The translations under genes were made by a program, and so were the position numbers. The notes beneath the pieces were generated by a model. That model had not been told where the DNA came from, made no database searches, and saw only the letters and a list, made by a program, of their open reading frames with translations. Positions 1 to 6,415 of a stretch of DNA of 9,290 bases are shown here, piece by piece (the stretch's first letter is position 1; every line of letters begins with the position of its first letter). Source of the stretch: Planctomycetota bacterium. GTDB taxonomy: Bacteria; Planctomycetota; GCA-002687715; DRQF01. The DNA lies in contig JAJRYU010000487.1 in the NCBI GenBank assembly GCA_024275615.1, positions 1 to 9,290 of the forward strand, written 5' to 3'.

Positions 1-162
1 ATCGCGGAGATTCCCATTGTTCTGCTGACTGCCCGCGCACAAACAGATGAAAAAGAATTGGGATTCAATGTCGGAGCAAACGGTTATTTGATGAAACCTT
101 TCGACCCTGATGCCCTTCTCGATCTCGTTGAGAGTTTCATGCCAATTTTGCCAGTGGACTAA
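1..162 (+). CDS. Response regulator receiver domain, C-terminal fragment
   Basis: An open frame enters from the left edge and stops with TAA at 160-162, giving 53 visible residues. Two receiver-domain (CheY-like) landmarks are visible: the beta-4 segment with its conserved Thr/Ser switch (IVLLTARAQ, residues 6-14 of the fragment) and the invariant beta-5 lysine followed by proline and phenylalanine (LMKPFDP, residues 30-36). The phosphoacceptor aspartate lies outside the window. The protein ends about 17 residues after the KPF motif, so no output domain follows: it is either a single-domain regulator or the C-terminal receiver of a longer protein, such as a hybrid kinase. It is 25 bases upstream of a PAS gene on the same strand, so they probably form one signalling operon. 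The family call is firm; the output is unknown. Confidence 0.9.
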   Translation: MAEIPIVLLTARAQTDEKELGFNVGANGYLMKPFDPDALLDLVESFMPILPVD

Positions 163-174
163 CCCCAAGACAGC

Positions 175-179
175 AGGAG
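175..179 (+). promoter_or_regulatory. Ribosome binding site that sets the PAS gene start
   Basis: AGGAG lies 8 bases before the ATG at 188. The same frame is open further upstream to an ATG at 110, but that start lies inside the preceding receiver gene and has no comparable site. This favours 188 as the true start. Confidence 0.7.
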
Positions 180-187
180 CCCCCCTC

Positions 188-697
188 ATGGTGACTGAAT
201 CAGAGATCCTCGCCGTTTGTCCAGTTCCCATCGTCAGCGTCAAGAACGATCTTGGCCTCCTCTACGCCAATGGTGCCGCTGCATCCCTGTTCGATCTTGA
301 CATGGACTCCCTTGACCAGGCCAATCTCCTCAATCTCCTACCTGGCCTGCGACAACTAGACCGTGCCTCATTTGGTAGTCCCGATGGCACGTGGCTTCTG
401 CATGGAGCAGCACGAGATCGGCTTCAAGTGGAAGCCCAAAGTAGCCGTGGAACGTTTCAAGTGGAAGTGGATGTCATGGCCTTGCAGCAGGAAGGCCAAG
501 ATGTGACCGTTGTCGTCTTGCACGACATGACAGCTCTGAACGGTTCCTTGGCAAACATTCTGCGAGCCCATCGGGAACTGGAAGAATTCAATCGCGTGGC
601 AATTGGTCGAGAACTCCGGATGGTTGCTTTGAAAGAAGAGATCAACGACCTTCTTGCGGAGTTGGGGCGCACGCCGCGCTACATTGATGACGATTAG
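188..697 (+). CDS. Stand-alone PAS-domain protein with kinase-type linker
   Basis: This 169-residue protein has a PAS fold at about residues 5-116: the opening stretch PVPIVSVKNDLGLLYAN (residues 12-28) is the usual PAS start, and the closing beta strand VTVVVLHDMTAL (106-117) is the usual PAS end. A predicted coiled-coil helix follows (about 118-161). It contains FNRVAIGRELRMVALKEEIN (135-154), which closely resembles the linker helix found between PAS domains and a downstream histidine kinase or other output domain in many sensors. Here the protein stops a few residues later at RYIDDD, so no output domain is present. No signal peptide or membrane segment is visible, so it is probably cytoplasmic. 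It lies 25 bases after a receiver-domain gene and probably shares its operon. Likely roles are sensing and dimerising with a separate partner; the ligand cannot be told. The start at 188 was chosen for its ribosome binding site. Confidence 0.8.
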   Translation: MVTESEILAVCPVPIVSVKNDLGLLYANGAAASLFDLDMDSLDQANLLNLLPGLRQLDRASFGSPDGTWLLHGAARDRLQVEAQSSRGTFQVEVDVMALQQEGQDVTVVVLHDMTALNGSLANILRAHRELEEFNRVAIGRELRMVALKEEINDLLAELGRTPRYIDDD

Positions 698-823
698 CCC
701 GCCTCCCGCCTACGCAGCTGTGGCAGGATAAGGTCGTGGTGAATCTCGCGCTTAGAGTGTCGATGAGACCGCCAGCGGCTGCAAACAGAACCTGCTGAAC
801 CAACGAATCGTTTCCCGAAAATA

Positions 824-2020
824 CTACTGCAAGATATTGCGAATCTCGGGCAGAAGTGGACGAGTTGCCAAGGTCTTGAGGGCCAGATTGCTTCCCTCGC
901 CAACACGGGTCACGAAGAGGTCATTGTGGTGGCGAATAAGTCCAAATTCGTCAAGACACGCGACTCCACCGCAAATCTCCATGGCCTTTACCAACAAGTC
1001 TGAAGCTTCGTTTGAGCAGGAGATTTTGATCTTGGCGGCTTGTTCCCGGGAGAGGTTTCCGGCGAGGTAGAGCTCGCACAAATGAATGAGCCAAGTGAGG
1101 TTCTTTTCAAGAGCCATATCCATGTCGAGGATGACGTCCTGAACTCTTTGGAACCGTCCAATCGCCTGATCGTTGAACTGTGTGCGCTCCTGGACATACT
1201 TTGAGCAGCGATCCAGGGCAAATGCCAAAGAACCGAGTGCCAAAGCGGCAACAAAAAGGCGGCCCCCATTCAGCGTGGTGACCATCACTTTGAATCCTCC
1301 GCCCAATTCTCCGAGCAAGTCTTCTTCATGGACAAGAACATTGTCAAACATGATGGAACCTGTGCTGGACTGCTCCCAGGCTTTCTTCCCGGCCATTTCC
1401 TGGTAATGAACACCTTCACGGTCCATGGGAACAATGAAGCAGGTTGAGCGCTGACCATTCGGGGCATCAGGGTCAGTCATGGCATGAACGACAACGTGAC
1501 TGGCCCATTCAGCGTTGGTCGACCAACATTTCTCACCTTTGAGTATCCAGCCCGCATCGCCCTTCGCGGCTGTCACCTCTGGGTTCGCAGCATCGGAGCC
1601 ACGTCCAGGTTCACTCAAACCGAAAACAAACATACGTTTGCCTGCAGCTAAATCTGGCAAGTGTTCTCTTTTTTGACTCTCATTGCCGCAAAGAAGAAGA
1701 GGTTTGATTCCAAGGCTGACAGCAGCACCAGGAGTGATGGCCGCAGATTGACTGTGATAGCCAAGGGCCAAACCCATCAATACCAAGTCAAGGTGGTCAC
1801 CACCTTGGCCGCCGAATTCTTCGGGCACGGGAATGCCGAAAAGTCCAAGTTCAGCCATTTGTGCAATGGCTTCATCCGGTATGTGGCAATGAGAACGTTC
1901 CCATTCGAGGATCTTCGGGCCAATCGCATCGTCAGAAAAGTCACGGACTGCCGAATAGAAGTCGTAACGATCTTCCCCAAGAAGGTCTTGTAGGTAAGTG
2001 TCAATGCGCCTCGATGCCAT
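824..2020 (-). CDS. Acyl-CoA dehydrogenase family protein
   Basis: The 398-residue product has the usual length for an FAD-dependent acyl-CoA dehydrogenase, which forms the trans-2,3 double bond in an acyl-CoA and passes electrons to an electron-transfer flavoprotein. In order: an N-terminal helical domain ending near VPEEFGGQGG (65-74); the mid-domain flavin/substrate motif FGLSEPGRGSDAA (133-145), equivalent to the family's LTEPxxGSD; the helix with RTQFNDQAIGRFQRVQDVILDM (279-300), matching the ERxxFGxxixxFQxxQxxLADM pattern; and a C-terminal GGVACLDEFGLIRHHND (351-367). Glu375 in VGEGSN aligns with the catalytic base of medium- and short-chain enzymes (YEGT). The start is supported by GGAAG seven bases upstream on the minus strand. 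The gene is convergent with the PAS gene and divergent from the CTP-synthase-like gene, so it is probably transcribed alone. Substrate chain length or branching cannot be read from the sequence, and no beta-oxidation or ETF gene is adjacent. Confidence 0.93.
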   Translation of the reverse strand: MASRRIDTYLQDLLGEDRYDFYSAVRDFSDDAIGPKILEWERSHCHIPDEAIAQMAELGLFGIPVPEEFGGQGGDHLDLVLMGLALGYHSQSAAITPGAAVSLGIKPLLLCGNESQKREHLPDLAAGKRMFVFGLSEPGRGSDAANPEVTAAKGDAGWILKGEKCWSTNAEWASHVVVHAMTDPDAPNGQRSTCFIVPMDREGVHYQEMAGKKAWEQSSTGSIMFDNVLVHEEDLLGELGGGFKVMVTTLNGGRLFVAALALGSLAFALDRCSKYVQERTQFNDQAIGRFQRVQDVILDMDMALEKNLTWLIHLCELYLAGNLSREQAAKIKISCSNEASDLLVKAMEICGGVACLDEFGLIRHHNDLFVTRVGEGSNLALKTLATRPLLPEIRNILQ

Positions 2021-2102
2021 GAGTTGTCTTCCAGTTGAATGGGCAGAGCTAGGGACTTGGGCCGACCAAAATCGTCCCCATAGGAGCTCAGCAAATACAT
2101 TG

Positions 2103-2129
2103 AGGAACCCCAGCGGTTTTTGGGTTCTT
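2103..2129. repeat. Inverted repeat in divergent gap
   Basis: Arms AGGAACCC (2103-2110) and GGGTTCTT (2122-2129) pair over eight positions with one G:U, around an 11-base loop; the inner six pairs are perfect. No T-run follows on the plus strand, so it does not look like an intrinsic terminator. It could be a hairpin in the leader of the leftward gene or a protein-binding site. Confidence 0.4.
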
Positions 2130-2184
2130 GCCGTTTAGGAGTGTTGTCCAGGTGATTGTAAGACGGTACAGCACAAGGGACAAG

Positions 2185-2197
2185 GTGTCGGCGACAC
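2185..2197. repeat. Short perfect palindrome, possible operator
   Basis: GTGTCG and CGACAC flank a single central base, giving a 13-bp near-perfect dyad about 135 bases before the rightward gene and about 165 bases before the leftward gene. The compact symmetry suits a dimeric regulator, but a 6-bp half-site can occur by chance and no other copy was noticed in the window. Confidence 0.3.
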
Positions 2198-2321
2198 TTC
2201 GGATGGGTGCGGGTCGCAGCGGCGATTAGAGGTTTTTTTCCCATTCCGAGTGGATATACCAAAGGAATCTTCCGAAGAGTCAATGAGGTCGTATCTCTTG
2301 ATACCCTGGATGTTCAAAAAT

Positions 2322-2328
2322 GAGGTGG
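2322..2328 (+). promoter_or_regulatory. Ribosome binding site that sets the CTP-synthase-like start
   Basis: GAGGTGG lies three bases before the ATG at 2332. An alternative in-frame ATG at 2320 overlaps this site and has no site of its own, so 2332 is the more likely start. The homologous region also begins just after it. Confidence 0.65.
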
Positions 2329-2331
2329 ACG

Positions 2332-3072
2332 ATGCCGGCGCCAATTGTATCGATTGTTGGTCAATTTGATCCTGAATACGCAGCACATGTAGCCACCCAT
2401 GACGCCCTCATCCATGCCATGGCAGCCTGCCAGGTGGTTCTGAACACCAAGTGGGTCACGCCAACACAAATTGTTGATCGCGACGATATTCTTGACGGGA
2501 CGGTCTGTGCGGTCATCGCGCCCCGAAATCCCAAGACTCCCAGGCAGCTCTGGCCCGAGATCCTCGCCTCCTTGGAGTGGTTCGAGGCCCGTAAGATTCC
2601 CGTTCTTGGCATCGAGTATGGTTATCAACACATGATTATTGACTTGGCCCGCAGGGTCTTAGGCCGGGAGGACGCCAACAGCACAGCCTATGACGAACAT
2701 GCGGAATTCCCCGTTATTTCGCGCCTGGAGTTAGATCATCCCCCCATTGACAAATTCGCCCCCAAGGAAATCCAAGTCGAGTTGACCCGAGAAAGCCGTT
2801 TGGCGGCGATTTACGGTGGAGCTGGTCCGTTTACAGAAGAATTTCGTGGCCATTTTGTCGCCAATCCCGATTTTCTGCCGGCATTCGAATCCCACGGCGT
2901 TTACTTTCCTGGCCGTGGTACCTTAGGGGATCGAACCTTCGTCGCTGCCATAGAAAGGCGCGATTTGCCATTCTATCAGGGGGTTGCCTACCTGCCTCAG
3001 AACAGATCTACTCCCGAAGCGCCCCACCCGCTCATGGTAGCCCTTATCGAAGCGGCGATAGCAGGACGATAA
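2332..3072 (+). CDS. CTP synthase C-terminal-like protein, triad-less glutaminase fold
   Basis: The 246-residue product matches only the C-terminal class I glutamine amidotransferase half of CTP synthase; the N-terminal ammonia-ligase half is absent. Visible matches are VLGIEYGYQHMIIDLARRVL (91-110) followed by GREDANSTAYDE (111-122), equivalent to the CTP synthase GICLGMQ-helix-DANSTEFD block, and a C-terminal PEAPHPLMVALIEAA (228-242), equivalent to RPHPLFxGFIEAA. The nucleophile cysteine is replaced by Glu95 (GIEYG instead of GICLG), and the His-x-Glu pair (FHPEF) is replaced by Leu221-Pro-Gln223 (YLPQN) at exactly the same distance from PHPL. The protein is therefore unlikely to hydrolyse glutamine in the usual way. 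It resembles the family that databases, as I recall, call CTP synthase C-terminal region-related (seleno)protein; position 95 here is a plain GAG codon, not UGA. No membrane segment is visible. It lies alone between the divergent dehydrogenase and tldD. The function is unknown; a ligand-binding or regulatory role is inference. Confidence 0.8.
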   Translation: MPAPIVSIVGQFDPEYAAHVATHDALIHAMAACQVVLNTKWVTPTQIVDRDDILDGTVCAVIAPRNPKTPRQLWPEILASLEWFEARKIPVLGIEYGYQHMIIDLARRVLGREDANSTAYDEHAEFPVISRLELDHPPIDKFAPKEIQVELTRESRLAAIYGGAGPFTEEFRGHFVANPDFLPAFESHGVYFPGRGTLGDRTFVAAIERRDLPFYQGVAYLPQNRSTPEAPHPLMVALIEAAIAGR

Positions 3073-3123
3073 CTCAAGCCAACGTCCGCTAGCCTTCATC
3101 AAAAATTCTCTGAACTCGCCGGT

Positions 3124-3152
3124 TTGACGGGTATTCCGAAACAAAACATTTT
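3124..3152 (+). promoter_or_regulatory. Candidate promoter for tldD-tldE
   Basis: TTGACG (3124-3129, five of six matches to the -35 consensus) is followed after 17 bases by CATTTT (3147-3152, three of six matches to -10). Transcription would start near 3159 and place the inverted repeat at 3194-3216 inside the leader. The weak -10 keeps confidence low. Confidence 0.35.
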
Positions 3153-3193
3153 TCATCTTCACGTCTGCCGCGGATTCCGGAAGATCAACCCTG

Positions 3194-3216
3194 CGAAACA
3201 AGATTCTCTTGTTTCG
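3194..3216. repeat. Perfect 10-bp inverted repeat before tldD
   Basis: Arms CGAAACAAGA (3194-3203) and TCTTGTTTCG (3207-3216) are perfectly complementary around a three-base spacer (TTC). It ends 12 bases before the AAGGAG ribosome site of tldD and 24 bases before its ATG. The half-site octamer CGAAACAA occurs a third time at 3137-3144, in direct orientation, inside the candidate promoter. This could be an operator for a dimeric regulator, or an RNA hairpin near the ribosome site. It lacks a T-run, so it does not look like a terminator for the gene upstream. Confidence 0.6.
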
Positions 3217-3240
3217 GCCCAATTCGGGAAGGAGCCTTAG

Positions 3241-4644
3241 ATGGCAAAAGAGATCCGTAAGCTTCTGAAAAGTATCGTTGACCGAGAATCCGGGTTTGTT
3301 GAGCTACGCTATGTCGGCAAGACCAGCCGCAGTGTTGTCGTCGAAAAAGGCAAGGTGGAAGCCGCCAGCGTCAAGCGGCGCAGGGGCGTTGGCGTCCGCG
3401 TTCTTCAAGACGGAACTTGGGGGTTCTCAAGTACGGGGTCTACCGACGCCGGAGCGATCCAAGGCGCGATCAACCGCGCCCGCGAGGCTGCCCGCTCGAG
3501 TGCCTCAAACCGCAAGCACAGGATCCCTACATTGCCTGAGGTTGAATTGGCACAAGGTGACTTTGATGCCCCCCAGGCTGCACAAGTCGCGGCCATTAGC
3601 CTCGAAGAAAAGCTCGAACTCGCCCGTGCAACTGAAGCTGCTACTCGTGCTGAAGACACCCGTATTACCAGTGCCAGTTGCGCCTACAACGAGATAGACG
3701 AGCGCAAGGCGATTGTCACGTCCGATGGCGCTAATACTTCGTTTCGCATTTTGCGGCCGGAGTTTCGCGTGCAAGCCGTCGCCGAAAACAAAGGTGTCTT
3801 ATCCGCAGCCAATGAATCCGTTGGCGTCACAGGAAATTGGGACTGTCTTTTTTCTGGCGACCGCAAGAACAAAATGATCGCTGATGCGGCACGCTTTGCC
3901 GTTGATTTGTTGGACGCTGAGAGTCCTGCCGGGGGACGTTCCCAGGTCATTCTTGCACCCTCCATCGTTGGGCTCTTGGTGCACGAAGCGATCGGACACA
4001 CCGTCGAAGCCGATTTTGTCCAATCGGGATCCGTGGCCCAAGGGAAGATCGGCAAACGCGTGGGAAGCGAATTGGTCACTCTCTGCGACAGCGGATTCAG
4101 TGAGTACATGGAAGGAGCTGGAGGCACGATTCCTATCGACGATGAAGGCGTACCGGCGCAAAAAACAACGATCATCGACCAGGGCATTCTCTCGTCATAT
4201 TTGCACAACCGCGAAAGTGCAGCCCACTTTGGCGTTGCCCCCACCGGCAGTGCGCGGGCCTGGGAATTTTGTGATCAACCTCTGATCCGGATGCGCAACA
4301 CCTACTTGGTTCCTGGTACTTCAACTTTGGATGAGATGATTGCCGGCGTCGATGATGGTTATCTCCTTGATGGGCCAAAGAATGGCCAAGCCGATGCCAC
4401 AGGGGAATTCATGTTCGCCGTCCAAAACGCCTGGCGCATCAAAAACGGCAAACTCGGTCCTTTGGTCAAAGGCGTTACCCTCTCCGGAGTCGCTTTTGAG
4501 GTCATGAAGACAGTATATGCAGTTTCTTCGGAATTCCGATGGGACTTAGGTGCCGGATACTGCGGCAAAGGCCAACCGGCCAAAGTGGACGCTGGTGGTC
4601 CGTATGTGCGTTGTGAAGTACTTCTCGGTGGGACTCAAAAATAA
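3241..4644 (+). CDS. tldD: TldD-family zinc metalloprotease subunit
   Basis: TldD is the catalytic subunit of the cytoplasmic TldD-TldE heterodimer, which in Escherichia coli trims unfolded peptides, matures the microcin B17 precursor and degrades the antitoxin CcdA. The 467-residue product is close to the E. coli length (about 481). The N-terminal half has the typical EKGKVEAASVKRRRGVGVRV segment (35-54) and GFSSTGS (61-67). The metal-binding HExxxH motif is HEAIGH (248-253), followed by TVEADF as in the family. Cys441 in GYCGKGQP corresponds to the third zinc ligand near the C-terminus. ATGEFMF (387-393) also fits TldD. The ribosome site AAGGAG (3229-3234) sits six bases before the ATG. Its stop codon overlaps the start of tldE by one base, indicating translational coupling. 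All catalytic positions are intact, so it should be active. The native substrate is unknown, and no RiPP precursor gene is visible nearby. Confidence 0.95.
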   Translation: MAKEIRKLLKSIVDRESGFVELRYVGKTSRSVVVEKGKVEAASVKRRRGVGVRVLQDGTWGFSSTGSTDAGAIQGAINRAREAARSSASNRKHRIPTLPEVELAQGDFDAPQAAQVAAISLEEKLELARATEAATRAEDTRITSASCAYNEIDERKAIVTSDGANTSFRILRPEFRVQAVAENKGVLSAANESVGVTGNWDCLFSGDRKNKMIADAARFAVDLLDAESPAGGRSQVILAPSIVGLLVHEAIGHTVEADFVQSGSVAQGKIGKRVGSELVTLCDSGFSEYMEGAGGTIPIDDEGVPAQKTTIIDQGILSSYLHNRESAAHFGVAPTGSARAWEFCDQPLIRMRNTYLVPGTSTLDEMIAGVDDGYLLDGPKNGQADATGEFMFAVQNAWRIKNGKLGPLVKGVTLSGVAFEVMKTVYAVSSEFRWDLGAGYCGKGQPAKVDAGGPYVRCEVLLGGTQK

Positions 4645-6020
4645 TGACTGAGCTAGGAAGAAACGACCGTCTTGTGACACCCGAGGAGCTATTGGCACAG
4701 TGTCAAGAAGCTCGTGATCTTGCCCTAGGGCAGGGAGCCGATGAGGCCGAGGTCATCGCTGCTTGGGGCACCTCACAGAGCGTTGAGTTTGAAAAGAACG
4801 ATTTGCAAATTGCGATCTCTGACGATGAGACTGTCTATGGCGTTCGAATCATCAAAGATCAACGCCTTGGTTTCGCTTCCACCAACGATTTCGAATCCTT
4901 TCCAGCCACTCTCGAAGATGCTTTCAGCTTGGCAAAGTCTTCGGTCGCCGATCCCCTCCTCGGACTAGCGGAGGGCAAGGAAATCACTCGTATTGATGGG
5001 TTGTTTCATAGTGATGCCGCAGCCGTTGGAGTTGCAGACGTAACATCCTTGGGTGGTGAGCTCATTCGCAAAGTCAAGGACCTTGATCCCCGAGTGAGCA
5101 TCGATTCTGGATCCGTCGCTGCGGGGCAAGGTGCCCGCGCGATCGCTTCTTCCAACGGTGTGAACGTCCATTCCCAGGGTAGCCAAGTCTCCTGCTATCT
5201 ATTTGGAATGGCTGTTGATGGCGATGAAGTTGGCAGTTTCGCCGTGGCTGGTAATGGCTCGCGTTCTTTCAAGGGATTCGAAGAAAAGATCAATCTCTGT
5301 GCCGAGCAGTTTGTCCAAAAGACTCTGGGGGCTTTGCGACCTGGAAAAGGCAAGTCCTATCTCGGAGACGTCTTGTTTACGCCGGAAGCAACATCATCAC
5401 TCATCATCGGCAATCTCTTGGGGATGCTAAACCCCTCAGCTATCCGCAAGGGCAAGAGCCCTTTGGGAGGCAAATTGTCAGACATGATTGCTAGCGACCT
5501 TCTGACACTCGTTGATGATCCGACAGTTCCCGGAGAGTTGGATTCATCTGAGATTGATCGTGAAGGTCAGCCGCGAGGGGCACAGAAAATCATCGAGAAC
5601 GGGCGTCTCTTGTCGATCCCCTACAATCAATATGAAGCCATGGCAGCGGGACAACCTGGAAGCACAGGGCATGCTTCGGGAGGGGCTGAGAATCTACCTG
5701 GAGTGAGTTTTGGACGGGTGCAAATGGCTGCTGGCTCGGCAAAGTTGCAAGACCTCTTGGGAACCTCGAAGCCGACGATCATTGTCACACGATTTTCTGG
5801 GAGTACCAACGCCATCACCGGGGAATTCAGTGGCGTGGTTAAGGCGGGATTCGTGGTGGAAAACGGGGAAAGGCGCCCCATTACCGAGGTCCTTATCGCC
5901 GGGAACCTCCTCGACTTAATTCGCAACATCAATGCCATCAGCGCGGAGACCGAAAAGGTCTTTGGCCGTGTACCCTTTCCTTGGGTCCGGGCTGGCGGTG
6001 TCTCGGTGACGGCAGGTTAA
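4644..6020 (+). CDS. tldE: TldE/PmbA-family metalloprotease partner subunit
   Basis: TldE (PmbA) is the non-catalytic homologue that pairs with TldD and helps form the peptidase chamber. The 458-residue product is near the E. coli PmbA length (about 450). It has the shared N-terminal segment SQSVEFEKNDLQIAISDD (44-61) and LGFASTN (75-81), the middle block DREGQPRGAQKIIENGRLLS (305-324), and the C-terminal NAITGEFS (389-396) with GFVVENGERRPITEVLIAGNL (402-422 region). It has no HExxxH motif, as expected for TldE. The ATG shares its A with the TAA of tldD (TAATG), and a GGTGGGA stretch 10 bases upstream (4627-4633) may serve as ribosome site, so equimolar coupled synthesis is likely. There is no frameshift or truncation. 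A 395-base gap follows before the next gene, so the tldD-tldE unit probably ends here, although no clear terminator is visible. Confidence 0.94.
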   Translation: MTELGRNDRLVTPEELLAQCQEARDLALGQGADEAEVIAAWGTSQSVEFEKNDLQIAISDDETVYGVRIIKDQRLGFASTNDFESFPATLEDAFSLAKSSVADPLLGLAEGKEITRIDGLFHSDAAAVGVADVTSLGGELIRKVKDLDPRVSIDSGSVAAGQGARAIASSNGVNVHSQGSQVSCYLFGMAVDGDEVGSFAVAGNGSRSFKGFEEKINLCAEQFVQKTLGALRPGKGKSYLGDVLFTPEATSSLIIGNLLGMLNPSAIRKGKSPLGGKLSDMIASDLLTLVDDPTVPGELDSSEIDREGQPRGAQKIIENGRLLSIPYNQYEAMAAGQPGSTGHASGGAENLPGVSFGRVQMAAGSAKLQDLLGTSKPTIIVTRFSGSTNAITGEFSGVVKAGFVVENGERRPITEVLIAGNLLDLIRNINAISAETEKVFGRVPFPWVRAGGVSVTAG

Positions 6021-6262
6021 CCCATGTCCATGTGAATGGTGGTTTTGCCGGCTCAAGAGTGAATGTCTCAGATTGTGGCTTCTCTTGTGTCTTGCTGGCA
6101 ATGTGGCTGTGGCACCATACTGTCGGTTTTACTGCTGGGTGCCAAAGCGGCACGTCGAGGGATACACCGCCCATAGAACAGGGAAATCCGAAAAAATATC
6201 TCGGTTTGCTATCACCGGTGCAGTGCCATCGTTCTTCACACCCATGAGTGTAACTCCCATTT

Positions 6263-6304
6263 AACCAGCCGCTTATAACTATATGCGACTGGTTCTCAGT
6301 CGCA
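6263..6304. promoter_or_regulatory. Overlapping dyads with TATA-like core, candidate Fe-S regulator operator
   Basis: Two inverted repeats share one arm. The outer pair, AACCAGCCGC (6263-6272) and GCGACTGGTT (6285-6294), matches at nine of ten positions around a 12-base AT-rich spacer that contains TATAAC (6274-6279, five of six to the -10 consensus). The second pair, TGCGACTG (6284-6291) and CAGTCGCA (6297-6304), is perfect over 8 bp with a 5-base spacer. The half-site GCGACTG therefore occurs three times: inverted (one mismatch), direct, inverted. The GACT...AGTC halves recall E. coli IscR type 1 sites, but the gap is 7 bases where I remember 5. No good -35 is visible. Its position, upstream of an Rrf2-suf operon and overlapping a -10-like element, suits autoregulation. 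The repeats are seen directly; the binding protein is inference. Confidence 0.5.
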
Positions 6305-6338
6305 ATCCATCTAAAGAGACTAAATTGGTCCACTATCG

Positions 6339-6371
6339 CTGTTTTGTTGTGTTGCGCACGTCCGAAAACAG
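6339..6371 (+). repeat. Potential leader hairpin before rrf2
   Basis: CTGTTTT (6339-6345) and AAAACAG (6365-6371) are perfectly complementary over 7 bp, with a 19-base loop that contains the small palindrome TGCGCA (6353-6358). The stem lies 45 bases before the rrf2 start. It is AU-rich and the loop is long, so it may be chance. Confidence 0.25.
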
Positions 6372-6415
6372 AAATAGAACAAGGTCAGTCCCATATCGTT
6401 TTCACCAGGTCATTG

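Larger units (their letters stand above)
2021..2331. other. Divergent intergenic region (311 bp)
   Basis: This gap separates the start of the acyl-CoA dehydrogenase gene (leftward) from the start of the CTP-synthase-like gene (rightward), so it should contain promoters for both. I see no convincing coding frame. It contains two inverted repeats (listed separately), a run of seven T at 2234-2240 without a good stem before it, a weak TATACC (2255-2260) that could be a -10 element for the rightward gene but lacks a matching -35, and a small 5-bp palindrome (TCTTC/GAAGA) at 2268-2278. No promoter can be assigned with confidence. Confidence 0.5.
6021..6415. other. Intergenic and leader region before the rrf2-suf operon (395 bp)
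   Basis: No convincing gene is present. The first 240 bases hold only small features: GTGCC/GGCAC (6139-6153) and the 8-bp palindrome CACCGGTG (6213-6220). No stem followed by a T-run marks the end of tldE. The right part holds the dyad and TATA-like element at 6263-6304 and a longer stem at 6339-6371, both listed separately. If transcription starts near the TATA-like element, the Rrf2 mRNA has a leader of about 130 bases. Confidence 0.5.

Noticed and set aside
110..187. N-terminal extension of the PAS protein from ATG 110
   Set aside because: It overlaps the end of the receiver gene, its residues match no domain, and the ATG at 188 has a good ribosome site.
698..823. Possible shared terminator between the convergent PAS and dehydrogenase genes
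   Set aside because: Only very short complementarities (3-4 bp) are present and no stem is followed by a T-run on either strand.
2219..2240. T-run (2234-2240) as an intrinsic terminator
   Set aside because: The only stem before it, TCGC/GCGA, has 4 bp and sits seven bases away, and no rightward gene ends upstream of it.
1777..2283. 168-codon minus-strand frame
   Set aside because: It is a shadow of the acyl-CoA dehydrogenase gene in another frame and has no recognisable domain.
2614..2616. Selenocysteine at the nucleophile position of the CTP-synthase-like protein
   Set aside because: The family name mentions selenoproteins, but the codon here is GAG and there is no in-frame UGA in the gene.
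3684..4244. 186-codon minus-strand frame inside tldD
   Set aside because: It is a complementary-strand shadow of a clearly coding tldD and has no domain or ribosome site.
6073..6264. 63-codon frame with a hydrophobic start (possible small secreted peptide or RiPP precursor for TldD-TldE)
   Set aside because: It starts with TTG, has no ribosome binding site and no leader/core features beyond a chance hydrophobic stretch. I could not support it as a gene.
5938..6333. 131-codon minus-strand frame across the end of tldE
   Set aside because: It overlaps tldE heavily, has no recognisable domain, and its composition looks like non-coding sequence.
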